From Bin55 sp963664665 (GTDB taxonomy: Bacteria > Pseudomonadota > Gammaproteobacteria > Pseudomonadales > Azotimanducaceae): a DNA stretch of 64,000 bases. A program made the position numbers and the translations under genes. The notes beneath the pieces were generated by a model, which saw only the letters and a list, made by a program, of their open reading frames with translations, ran no database searches and had not been told where the DNA came from. Below, in pieces: positions 36,270 through 44,972 of this stretch (its first letter is position 1; each line of letters opens with the position of its first letter). The stretch is from the NCBI GenBank assembly GCA_963664665.2, contig CAXXMH010000008.1, positions 434,001 to 498,000 on the forward strand, written 5' to 3'.

Positions 36270-38330
36270 TTACAGACTATCCAGCTCCTGCTTCAATTCG
36301 TCAAGATCGTCAATCACATCGTACTGCTGGGTGTCGTGCAAGAGATAGGCTGTTACCCGCTGTCGATCTTCAACGCTCATCATGCGCGGCACGCACCGCG
36401 GGAGGTCACGTGCTACTGAAAAGGGGACCGAAAACACATGGCGGAACGGTTTGTAGGTTTTGTTGACCTCTTTCTGCCAAACCCTACATTCTTCATCCGG
36501 ACCACGCAGAACGACCACGATTTCGCCTTGTCGGAAGTCCAGCGTGAAGTCGCCACTTGGATTGACCTGTAAGCCGAATGCAGCACCGACGGATTCAATG
36601 TCATCGAACAGCCGCTTGAGCATGACAAACACGTCAGCATCCTGATAGAGCGTCGCGTACAGCTGAAGTCCTCGCCGCACGGCATCCACTGGATGGGTCT
36701 TACCAAGCTGGTGGCTCTGCGGAAAGGTCATCAACAGACCAGCGACATCGACTTCGCAGAACGTCAGGAGTTTCTCGTCCCAGAATCGAGATTTAATCGA
36801 TTCAATGAGCTGAGACTGAGCTTTCGCAATGTCAGAGTCCCATTGATGTGCGAGCACGTCAAGCATCGCCCGTACCAGCATCGCACAATCAACCAGGGTG
36901 ACGCCCTGTGTCGAACCATCAACGTTCTCTAGACCGTTTTCACCCACGCGATTCGCCAGAATCCACCGCAATCCACGTGCGGCTGCATCACGCCATCGAG
37001 GCTTGTCGAGCGCCGTCCCCGCGAACATCAGTGCGCTGATTGCAGTGGCATTACCTGGCATCAGGCGACGATCGTCGATCTGAAAGTCGATGTCACGAGT
37101 GAGTGCGAGGTCGCGCAGTTTTTGGCGACCGCTCGCTAGTAGAGCCTCAGCTTCGGACTTCGAGAAGAAGAGTTGATCGACAACACTTCGCCACGATCCG
37201 GTTCGGCGTAGCAGCCAGCGTCCGTTCCAGTTCGCTTTCTTGTCGAGCCCGTATAGCGTCTCGATTACGAGGTACTCGTCTTCAGATAGTGCACGTCGCA
37301 CCGTACGACGGTCCCAGGCAAAGCGTGTCGAGTTGGTCGGATCATGCGAACCGGCCGCGAATCCGCCGTCTGGCATTTGCAAGCGTTCGACGATGAAGTC
37401 CGCAGTCTGACCCGCAGTTTCAGTTAACAAAGTGTCGCGACTGATCGCCACAGCACGCATCAATAGCTCCAGCGCCCAGGCGTTGAACTCCAACGATTTC
37501 AACATCTCCGCTCCCATCGCGCCTCGATAACGCGAAGGATTGAAAAAGCCACCCTCGATGTGATCAAAGACAACCTCGCGCACCCATCGAGTAAGGGCGA
37601 TCAGCGCGATATCCAGACCCTTGGTGTCTTCACCCGTCCGATGATCGCTGAGAAACCAGAGCCGTAATAGCTGCGAGACTAGCCCTTGAATGTAGTCTTG
37701 CGTCGAGACGCCGTTCTGCGCATCAACTTCGATGACACGTTCTCGAAGCGCCGCGGCCTCATCCATCAATGCGTCGTAGCTAGGCGCCGCTTTCTCGTTC
37801 ATCCCAATGCGTCCGCGGCGATGTGCTTCCGATAGGAGAATCGAACCAGAACCCTCCTTGAAAGTTGCGTGCACCAGATGCCAATTCAGCACCTCATTGG
37901 ATGAATAAAGCAGTCGTGTTCGGCTTTCATCGTACGGGTCCAAGCTAAAGAAATTCGCCGGTAACGACATCGTCAGTTGTGTCGTTTCGAGAAATACGGT
38001 CGTCGGATACAACTCAAACATCGGCGTGTTGGCTCGCCGTGCGTTGGGTTCGAAATTGATGGTGAAGAATCGCTCCAGGTCTGGACGTTCATCCGCATCG
38101 ATCTTGACATTAATAAACGAGTCGTTGAGCGTTTCACCAACGACATCGCGGGAATAGAAACGAACTTCATTAGGCGTACGCGTACTCAGGTAACGCCCAA
38201 TCGAGAGGTGCAGCGGTTTTCGCTCCGCCCGAGCTCGCATCAGGAGGTCGTCGTCGTATTCGTGCCAGTCCACAGGACTGTCGGAAAAGAGCCTTAAATA
38301 CGGGCTCGATGACGATGCGAGCTGGTTCAC
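36270..38330 (-). CDS. DUF255 (YyaL/SPATA20-like) protein lacking the thioredoxin cysteines
   Basis: 686-residue protein with an N-terminal thioredoxin-like DUF255 domain and a C-terminal six-hairpin glycosidase-like domain. The family start SPYLR...SPVDWHEYDDDLLMRARAERKPLHLSIG is clear in parts (SPVDWHEYDDDLLMRARAER, KPLHLSIG). However, the usual CHWCHVM redox motif after LSIGYST is replaced by LSTRTPNEVRFYS, so both catalytic Cys are gone. VKIDADERPDLE is retained. Normally paired with no fixed partner. The intergenic region and rppH 5' end beyond its start are present in two diverged copies (see repeats). Confidence 0.85.
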   Translation of the reverse strand: MNQLASSSSPYLRLFSDSPVDWHEYDDDLLMRARAERKPLHLSIGRYLSTRTPNEVRFYSRDVVGETLNDSFINVKIDADERPDLERFFTINFEPNARRANTPMFELYPTTVFLETTQLTMSLPANFFSLDPYDESRTRLLYSSNEVLNWHLVHATFKEGSGSILLSEAHRRGRIGMNEKAAPSYDALMDEAAALRERVIEVDAQNGVSTQDYIQGLVSQLLRLWFLSDHRTGEDTKGLDIALIALTRWVREVVFDHIEGGFFNPSRYRGAMGAEMLKSLEFNAWALELLMRAVAISRDTLLTETAGQTADFIVERLQMPDGGFAAGSHDPTNSTRFAWDRRTVRRALSEDEYLVIETLYGLDKKANWNGRWLLRRTGSWRSVVDQLFFSKSEAEALLASGRQKLRDLALTRDIDFQIDDRRLMPGNATAISALMFAGTALDKPRWRDAAARGLRWILANRVGENGLENVDGSTQGVTLVDCAMLVRAMLDVLAHQWDSDIAKAQSQLIESIKSRFWDEKLLTFCEVDVAGLLMTFPQSHQLGKTHPVDAVRRGLQLYATLYQDADVFVMLKRLFDDIESVGAAFGLQVNPSGDFTLDFRQGEIVVVLRGPDEECRVWQKEVNKTYKPFRHVFSVPFSVARDLPRCVPRMMSVEDRQRVTAYLLHDTQQYDVIDDLDELKQELDSL

Positions 38331-38670
38331 GATGGGTGTCGGCGACCCCGGTTAAACACTTTGAAATGTATGAAGGTGAGGGTGATTGACATCTGTGAAC
38401 GGATAGGTCGACACAGTGCAGGCCCTCTTCGTGTACCTATCGAATCCTGAACGATTTATGCTAAACGGAGAGCGCGACGTCTAGGAAAATGGCTATCGCC
38501 TCAACGTCTCCATTGTACCGTGCAACGACGCAAACCAAGCTCTGATCGCCCAGCGCAACAAGAGGTGGAATCGGTGGCAATTCGAGTAAGGAGGCATGCA
38601 TCAGCGAGGATCACCGCTTGAGGCCATGCGTCACGAGATATGTGAGGAAGTTGGTCTGAGCCCTCCCCGA
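38281..38670 (+). repeat. Direct repeat copy A: DUF255 start, promoter region and broken rppH
   Basis: About 390 bases that align with 41601-41988 (TCGGAAAAGAGCCTTAAATA identical at the start of both, many substitutions further on). Copy A contains the intact start of the DUF255 gene, the divergent intergenic region, and a decayed rppH beginning. The two copies bracket the monooxygenase and sulfatase genes. Confidence 0.88.
38458..38670 (+). pseudogene. rppH: Decayed 5' fragment of rppH
   Basis: The ATG at 38458 starts MLNGERDV, then TAG at codon 9, where the intact gene reads MLNGERDIYEDGYRLNV. Downstream the frame continues as ENGYRLNVSIVPCND and QALIAQRNK, then stops again after NRWQFE, before the Nudix box. 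It corresponds to roughly the first 70 residues of the gene at 41776. Confidence 0.85.
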
Positions 38671-38729
38671 ATTAACACCGACAAAAGCGTAATATCGGAT
38701 CCCGAGTCGCTCGTAAATAGGGAGGCAAT

Positions 38730-39947
38730 ATCGCGAAGGTTGTGATCGTGGGTGCCGGACCTGCCGGCACGACACTCGCCTTGCTCCTGGCGCAACGAGG
38801 CATCGAGGTCTCACTGCTTGAGCGCCGACGTGACTTCGCCCGGGAGTTCCGAGGCGAAGCATTGATGCCAAGCGGCCGTGAAGCACTCGAACAGATGGGA
38901 TTGGCCGCGCTGTTAAGCCAAGTACCCACCTATGCGCCGCGGGAGTTCGCTGTTTTCTTAAACGGGAAAAGGGTCTTCGGAGGTCCATTGACGGCAAAGG
39001 ACTTCGGCGGAAGACCTCCGTTGGCGGTATCGCAACCGGCTTTTCTCCAAGGTGTGATCGATCTCGGACAGCAACTACGCTGTTTTGATTTCCAAAGCGG
39101 TGTCGCCGTCAAGTCGCTGGTCCACGAAGGCTCGCGCGTCGCCGGCGTACTCGTCAGCAATCCACTAGCCGGAGGCGGGGAACATACGCTCTCGGCGGAC
39201 CTCGTTATCGGGGCCGACGGCCGCAATTCCATCGTTCGCCGGGAGATGGGGCTTGCTGCGCGGTCGATGAGCCCGCCCATGGACGTCGTCTGGTGCAAGC
39301 TGCCCTGTCCCGAGGGTTGGACGGGATTCCACGTTTATGCGGGACGTGGTCACGTGCTTATCGGCTACCACACGTGGGACGACGCGCTGCAATTGGGTTG
39401 GGTGATCACTAAAGGCACCTTCGGTTCTCTGCGCAGCAAGGGAATCTCCGACTGGATCGAGGCTATGGCGAACTTCGTTCCAGCCGATCTCGCCAAGCAC
39501 TTGCGACGTCACGCGGAGCAGGCATCGCGCCCTTTCCTGCTCGATGTCGTCTCGGACCGGGTGGATTCCTGGTACCGACCTGGTGGACTGGTGATCGGTG
39601 ATGCTGCACATGCCATGTCACCTGTAGGCGGACAAGGCATTAACATCGCACTGCGCGATGCCATCGTCACGGCCAATCACCTTGTCCCTGCCCTGTCCGG
39701 GCGTGACGACTTCCCCAAGATCGAAAGCGCTCTAGCCAACGTGCAGGCGGAACGTCTACCCGAAATCACCCAGATCCAGCGGATGCAGGCGCTGCCGCCC
39801 ACGGTCGTGATGAACCGTGCCTGGTACGGCGAACTGACGCGGCGTGCGGCCGCCTTCGCCGCGAAATCAGGCTTGGCACAGCGAATACTCACTCGCAACG
39901 TAGCCGACTTCCTCTACGGCGTCACCAAGGTCTCGCTCAACGTGTAG
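38730..39947 (+). CDS. FAD-dependent monooxygenase, UbiH/PHBH-like
   Basis: Flavoprotein of the aromatic hydroxylase type. The dinucleotide fold VVIVGAGPAGTTLALLLA at the N-terminus, the ADLVIGADGRNSIVRR motif (about residues 150-165) and GGLVIGDAAHAMSPVGGQG (about 286-304) bind FAD. The substrate is unknown; the group hydroxylates phenols, quinones or polyketides. The start is odd: a GGGAGG ribosome binding site is followed at normal distance by ATC (38730), giving the usual (M)AKVVIVGAG; the first standard start is GTG at 38742. More GC-rich than flanking genes and inside the repeat-bounded cargo, so probably foreign. Confidence 0.85.
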   Translation: MAKVVIVGAGPAGTTLALLLAQRGIEVSLLERRRDFAREFRGEALMPSGREALEQMGLAALLSQVPTYAPREFAVFLNGKRVFGGPLTAKDFGGRPPLAVSQPAFLQGVIDLGQQLRCFDFQSGVAVKSLVHEGSRVAGVLVSNPLAGGGEHTLSADLVIGADGRNSIVRREMGLAARSMSPPMDVVWCKLPCPEGWTGFHVYAGRGHVLIGYHTWDDALQLGWVITKGTFGSLRSKGISDWIEAMANFVPADLAKHLRRHAEQASRPFLLDVVSDRVDSWYRPGGLVIGDAAHAMSPVGGQGINIALRDAIVTANHLVPALSGRDDFPKIESALANVQAERLPEITQIQRMQALPPTVVMNRAWYGELTRRAAAFAAKSGLAQRILTRNVADFLYGVTKVSLNV

Positions 39948-40006
39948 GACGTTGCACCGTACGGACTACTAAGGAACGAACCTTTCCCCATGAGTCTAGC
40001 AAAGTT

Positions 40007-41401
40007 TCAGCGACCCGCCATGAGCGCTTCCGGTACTGGCCGTCGCAATACTGTGTCATCGACTGCACCCCGTCCTCCCGAGCGCTCGCTTCTTCCAGCC
40101 CAGAGGTCCCAGTCGCCGAGTTGCTGGCTGGTCCCGCGCCAGGAGTCACCGCAGGCCGACATGGCATCAAGCAACAACGCGTCCATCTCGGCAACGAGTC
40201 TTTCGTTCTGACCGACTAGATTGGTCTCCTCGAACGGGTCGTTTTCTAGATCGAACAGGACCCACGGACGATCTTCGGTTCGAGCATAGTTGTATCGCTC
40301 CGTTCGAAGCCCCCGCCATCCGGGCCACGCTACATAGCCGTGCTGCATCGCCAGATATACGGAGTCCTGGGCAGGTTTCCCGCCTAAGACGGTGGCTGAG
40401 CAATCAACGCCATCCAGCATCTCCGGTAGGTTGACACCAGCAAGTCCGCATAGTGTCGGGAAGATGTCTGGCGAGCCGAAGGGCATCCCAAGGGTGGAAT
40501 TGGCCTCGATCTGACCTGGCCAGCGAATCAGGAAGGGAACCTCGGATGACTCGCGATAGGGCCAGTGCTTCGAATACAAACCCTGGCTACCCAACATCTC
40601 GCCGTGGTCCGATGTGAAAACTACGATGGTGTTCTCGGCCTGATTACATTCCTTCAATACCTGCATCAGCCGTCCAAATTCCGCATCGACCTGGGAAATC
40701 AGTCCGTAGTAGTGCGCGTAGTTGTCGTTCAATCGCGCGAGCTCTTCGTCATGAAAGAGCTTCCACGTCGTTGGGTGTTTGCCGAGTTCGCGACCCAGAT
40801 AGGGTTCGACATATCGAGTGGGCGCTATCAGGGGCGGGTGAGGCGGATACCACGAAAGGAAAAGACACCAGGGCGTATCGCCATCCTGTCGATTGATGAA
40901 CTCGATGGCTCTGTTTGTTTCCGCCTCAGTGCGATCCAAACCTTCACCGACCTCGGTTTCCTGACTGTTGATCGCGTGGTCCCGATTGGGATTGTTGTGT
41001 CTGCCTCTTACCCCTACGAACCACTCGTCATCGAACCCCAATCGCATGGCATGACCGGCGTCAAGGCGGACCTCCTCGCCCACATGCCACTTACCGATAT
41101 AGCCACATCGATAGCCTGCATCGCCAAACGTACGACCTATGTGCGGGTGGCGACTCAAATCCGGGTAGCAGTTGTTCGTCGTCACGCCCGTGTGATGTCC
41201 GTACATGCCTGTCATCATCATGACTCGGTAGGGAGTGCAAACCGGTGAGTTCGAAACCGCGGCCTCCATCCGCAATCCCTCACCCGCAAAGGCATCTAGA
41301 TTCGGCGTCAGGAGATCTTCGTCGCCATTGGCGCAACCGATCGCCGACGCACGTTGCTGATCGGAGAACACGAACAGAACGTTGGGTTTTCTAGAAGACA
41401 C
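40007..41401 (-). CDS. Sulfatase, formylglycine-dependent
   Basis: Arylsulfatase-like hydrolase of sulfate esters. The activation motif C-x-P-x-R is present as SPVCTPYRVMMMTG (about residue 55), where Cys becomes formylglycine. Metal ligands: PNVLFVFSDQQ (N-terminal Asp) and VFTSDHGEMLGSQG (about 291-304). It lacks an obvious signal peptide, so a cytoplasmic choline-sulfatase-like role is possible. The GTG at 41401 is chosen because GGAGAG lies about 11 bases upstream; the frame is open 20 codons further. Convergent with the monooxygenase, 59 bases apart. No anaerobic maturase or FGE gene is in the window. Confidence 0.9.
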   Translation of the reverse strand: MSSRKPNVLFVFSDQQRASAIGCANGDEDLLTPNLDAFAGEGLRMEAAVSNSPVCTPYRVMMMTGMYGHHTGVTTNNCYPDLSRHPHIGRTFGDAGYRCGYIGKWHVGEEVRLDAGHAMRLGFDDEWFVGVRGRHNNPNRDHAINSQETEVGEGLDRTEAETNRAIEFINRQDGDTPWCLFLSWYPPHPPLIAPTRYVEPYLGRELGKHPTTWKLFHDEELARLNDNYAHYYGLISQVDAEFGRLMQVLKECNQAENTIVVFTSDHGEMLGSQGLYSKHWPYRESSEVPFLIRWPGQIEANSTLGMPFGSPDIFPTLCGLAGVNLPEMLDGVDCSATVLGGKPAQDSVYLAMQHGYVAWPGWRGLRTERYNYARTEDRPWVLFDLENDPFEETNLVGQNERLVAEMDALLLDAMSACGDSWRGTSQQLGDWDLWAGRSERSGGRGAVDDTVLRRPVPEALMAGR

Positions 41402-41600
41402 GTTTGACCACTCTCTCCTTTCATGGTGTAAACGGCAACCTGCTCTGTTACCGCACCTCAAATGCTACATCCCGAGCCAAACGGCACCTAAGAAGTACAC
41501 ACAATGCCTTTGCGATGGGAGTCGACCTAGACCAACGCTTCGAGCTGTCCGAACTCACATCAGAAGGCCGTCTTCGTAATCGTATCAGCCCACATAACGG

Positions 41601-41988
41601 TCGGAAAAGAGCCTTAAATATGGTCTCGATGACGATGCAAGCTGGTCCAAGATGGGTATCAGCGACCTCGGATAAACACTTTAAAATGTATGGAAGGGAA
41701 GGTATGCGTTAGCTGTGAACGGTTAGGCCGTCACTGTGCAGGCCCTTTCTGTGCCTATCGAAACCTGAGCGAGTTATGCTAAACGGAGAGCGCGACATCT
41801 ATGAAGATGGCTATCGCCTCAACGTCTGTATTGTGTTGTGCAACGACGCCAACCAAGTTCTGATTGCCCAGCGCAACGAGGCGCGGAATTGGTGGCAATT
41901 CCCGCAAGGTGGCATGCATCAGGGGGAATCACCCCTTGAAGCCATGTATCGTGAGTTGTATGAGGAAGTTGGTCTGCGCCCTCACCAA
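41601..41988 (+). repeat. Direct repeat copy B: broken DUF255 start and intact rppH start
   Basis: Counterpart of 38281-38670. It holds a decayed start of the DUF255 gene (41601-41650 on the minus strand), the intergenic region, and the intact beginning of rppH at 41776. The reciprocal pattern of intact outer and broken inner genes is what a single-crossover integration or a tandem duplication would leave. Confidence 0.88.
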
Positions 41989-42285
41989 GTCAGCGTGATC
42001 GCACAGACGCCTCGTTGGCTGCGTTATCGCCTGCCATCCGGTCGCATTCCGAGAGAAATATCGGCGATCGGGCAAAAACAACGGTGGTTCTTACTACGAC
42101 TCCGTTCGCGTGACCATGCGATCGATCTGAGTCGATCAGAAGAGGAAACTGAATTCGCGCGCTGGAAATGGGCGGACTTCTGGGAGCCGCTCCAACACAC
42201 TCGCCAATTCGTGCGATTCAAGCATCACGTCTATCGAGAAGCGCTCGAACACCTATCGACTCACATTCAGGACGAGGCTGCTTAG
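41776..42285 (+). CDS. rppH: RNA pyrophosphohydrolase
   Basis: Nudix hydrolase that removes pyrophosphate from the 5' end of transcripts and so triggers RNase E decay. Nudix box GGMHQGESPLEAMYRELYEEVG lies at about residues 44-65 (core: GGMHQGES, RELYEEVG). The N-terminal GYRLNVCIVLCND and NWWQFPQGG are RppH-specific. 169 residues. Its N-terminus (MLNGERDIYEDGYR) is a few residues longer than in E. coli. It abuts ptsP, the E. coli order. Confidence 0.94.
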   Translation: MLNGERDIYEDGYRLNVCIVLCNDANQVLIAQRNEARNWWQFPQGGMHQGESPLEAMYRELYEEVGLRPHQVSVIAQTPRWLRYRLPSGRIPREISAIGQKQRWFLLRLRSRDHAIDLSRSEEETEFARWKWADFWEPLQHTRQFVRFKHHVYREALEHLSTHIQDEAA

Positions 42286-44580
42286 GTGCAAGACGCACTC
42301 CAAGACCTGATTTCGGATCTTTCCGGCGGGGTCAGCTTTAGTCGCGCGTCTGCGATGCTGGTCACACGCGTCACCAACATCCTGAATTGCGATGTCTGCT
42401 CTCTGTTCGTCTTGGACAGCAAGACTCAGAACTTGCAGCTTCTCGCCAATGAGGGGTATCGAGACCTCGAGCCGACTCGGATTGTCGTTCCTCCGCAGAC
42501 AGGTGTCATCGGCTTGGTGGTAAAGCGCAAAGAATCGCTAAATCTGACCAACGTCAACGAGCATCCCGACGTCTATTTCATCGAGGGACATGAGGAAAAC
42601 GCCTATCCAAACTTCCTCGGGGTGCCGATTCTCTCTCAACGAAGAGTCGTCGGGGTGTTACTCGCGCAAAGCGAATACGACGAATTCAGCGAGGACGATG
42701 AAGGATTTCTTACCTCGCTTGCGACTTCCTTTGCCACCCATCTGTCGCACGCTATCGCGACGAACGAGATTGCGCTTAGTGCGGTTCCACCGAAACAGCG
42801 CGAAGAACAACACTTCAAAGGCTACGCCGGGTCGCCGGGTATTGCATCAGGCACCGCCGTCCTGCGCCACCCTCACGCACAGCTACAAGACGTGACCTAC
42901 CGCGTCATCGAGCCGAGCGAAATTGATCATGAACTCATGGAGTTCAACGAAGCACTTGCAATCGTCGTCCAGGATCTAAATCAAGGCCGTGAACGCATGC
43001 AATCTGTGTTGGGTGCCGAAGAGTTGGCGCTCTTCGATGCATACCTCCACATGCTTGACGACGACGCATTGCCGCAGGAAGTACGCACGACGGTCATGAA
43101 CGAGTGTGTGTGGTCTCAAACAGCGGTCAGCAGCGTCTTCTCCAAGCACATCCGCGAACTTGAACGATCGGAAAGTTCATATTTGGCGGAACGTGGGCAG
43201 GATCTGAGGGACCTTGGTCAGCGCATCCTCGCAGCCATGCAGCGCCAGGATCATGTTGACAACGACATTCCACCGAACTCGATTCTGGTGGCGCAGGAAG
43301 TCTCCGCGTCCATGCTTACCGAAGTACCAGCGGAAAACCTAATAGGCGTGGTGTCCGTCGAAGGGTCGATGAACTCTCACGTAACGATTCTTGCACGTGC
43401 GTTGAACCTTCCGGCAGTGATAGGCGCCAAAGACATCCCCTTGCTTGATATCGATAACCTATCGCTGATTGTCGATGGGTATTACGGGGAAATCGTCGTC
43501 AATCCAGCGCCTGCGACCGTAACCCACTTCGAAGACCTCGTCCACGTCGAAGAATCCTTTCAAGCGGAGTTAGAGGAACTTCGCGATTTACCCAGCGTTA
43601 CCTTGGACGGCGAACGGATCAATGTTTGGGTGAATATCGGTTTGGTGAGTGAGATTTCCCGTTCGCTCGATCTTGGAGCAGAAGGCATCGGGTTGTTCCG
43701 GACGGAGGTCCCATTCGCAAACCGCAACCGTTTCCCGACTGAGGAAGAACAGCGTCGCATCTATCGCGAGCACATGCAAGCGTTTGACCCGCGTCCAGTG
43801 ACCATGCGGACGCTAGACATCGGCGGCGACAAAGACTTGCCCTATTTCAAAATTGAAGAGGAGAACCCGTTCCTCGGCTGGCGCGGAATTCGCGTAACGC
43901 TGGATCATCCTGACATATTCCTCGGTCAAATACGCGCGATGTTCAAGGCGAATGCAGATCTTGAAGGCATCCTGCGAATCATGCTGCCAATGATTTCGAA
44001 CATTGAAGAGATCGAGATCGCGAAGCGCTACATCGAGCAAGCGTACCGCGAAGTCACGGAAGAAGGGGTTAACGCAAAACAGCCACAGATTGGGGTCATG
44101 ATCGAGGTTCCGTCGCTGATCTTTCAACGCCAGCAGGTCGTCAAGCTCGTGGACTTCCTTGCAGTTGGCACCAACGACCTCACGCAATACATGTTGGCCG
44201 CGTCCCGAACGAATCCACAAGTCGCGGAGCTCTACCGAGAATTTGACCCGTCTATGGTCCACGCACTGCGGATGCTCGCGAAGACTGCTCACGAAGCCAG
44301 AAAACCGATCGGTATTTGTGGCGAGCTGGCTGGCACCGTCGAAGGTGCCGTGATGTGCATGGGGATGGGCTACGATGTCCTGTCCATGAACGCGACCAAC
44401 ATCCCGAAGGTGAAGTGGGTAATTCGCAACATTACGATGACGAACTGTCGACGAATCGTCGCTAGAGCCTTACGCATGCAGTCTTCTAAAGAGATCTTCA
44501 ACTTTATCCGCGAGCAGTTACACGGCGCAGGACTGGACAAGGCACTACCACCTCACGATCCGCCCGCTATCTTCTTTTGA
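42286..44580 (+). CDS. ptsP: Phosphoenolpyruvate-protein phosphotransferase PtsP (EI-Ntr)
   Basis: First enzyme of the nitrogen PTS; passes phosphate from PEP to NPr. An N-terminal GAF domain (about residues 15-165) is followed by the enzyme I body: the phospho-histidine is in GSMNSHVTILARAL (about 366), and PEP-binding motifs are GAEGIGLFRTEVPF (about 465), and VDFLAVGTNDLTQYMLA (about 620-636). GICGELAG near 675 is the active-site Cys loop. 764 residues. GTG start directly after the rppH stop. In E. coli lgt follows; here 14.5 kb of accessory genes intervene. Confidence 0.95.
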   Translation: MQDALQDLISDLSGGVSFSRASAMLVTRVTNILNCDVCSLFVLDSKTQNLQLLANEGYRDLEPTRIVVPPQTGVIGLVVKRKESLNLTNVNEHPDVYFIEGHEENAYPNFLGVPILSQRRVVGVLLAQSEYDEFSEDDEGFLTSLATSFATHLSHAIATNEIALSAVPPKQREEQHFKGYAGSPGIASGTAVLRHPHAQLQDVTYRVIEPSEIDHELMEFNEALAIVVQDLNQGRERMQSVLGAEELALFDAYLHMLDDDALPQEVRTTVMNECVWSQTAVSSVFSKHIRELERSESSYLAERGQDLRDLGQRILAAMQRQDHVDNDIPPNSILVAQEVSASMLTEVPAENLIGVVSVEGSMNSHVTILARALNLPAVIGAKDIPLLDIDNLSLIVDGYYGEIVVNPAPATVTHFEDLVHVEESFQAELEELRDLPSVTLDGERINVWVNIGLVSEISRSLDLGAEGIGLFRTEVPFANRNRFPTEEEQRRIYREHMQAFDPRPVTMRTLDIGGDKDLPYFKIEEENPFLGWRGIRVTLDHPDIFLGQIRAMFKANADLEGILRIMLPMISNIEEIEIAKRYIEQAYREVTEEGVNAKQPQIGVMIEVPSLIFQRQQVVKLVDFLAVGTNDLTQYMLAASRTNPQVAELYREFDPSMVHALRMLAKTAHEARKPIGICGELAGTVEGAVMCMGMGYDVLSMNATNIPKVKWVIRNITMTNCRRIVARALRMQSSKEIFNFIREQLHGAGLDKALPPHDPPAIFF

Positions 44581-44972
44581 TTTCTCCTAATACATCACTT
44601 TTGAGTTAAGAAACGCTAGGGATCAACTAAGGTACTTGGACTTCGCGTTTTTGGCTGTACGCGACAAAACCCACAACCTACGAGTTCTATCGTGAACTAC
44701 GATCGGTGCGAATCAAATCAACGCTATCAGAAGACTGTCTGGCTGCGTGCGTATTGCCTACACGTTCGACAAGACTTCGGAATTCCATTAATCGTGATCG
44801 ACGTTTCGACTCATCCGAAGGTGCTTTCGTGTTCGACTTATCGAAGCGTCTCTGAGAATCGTTCATTTTCGATTCGACGGACTAAGATCAAATGAATATT
44901 AGCGCTATCCTGTAGGCACTGCGCGAGGGCTAGCAAGATAGTGAGCCAGCCCGTTCAAGTATTGTGCCGCGT
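44581..44972. other. Intergenic stretch after ptsP
   Basis: 392 bases between convergent genes. No gene-like frame with recognisable product, no clear terminator hairpin and no RNA gene was found. Confidence 0.5.

Noticed and set aside
38611..38997. 128-residue minus-strand frame near the monooxygenase start
   Set aside because: Runs antisense across the repeat and the FAD-binding region; shadow.
44692..44895. 67-residue frame after ptsP
   Set aside because: No ribosome binding site and no recognisable domain; likely chance.
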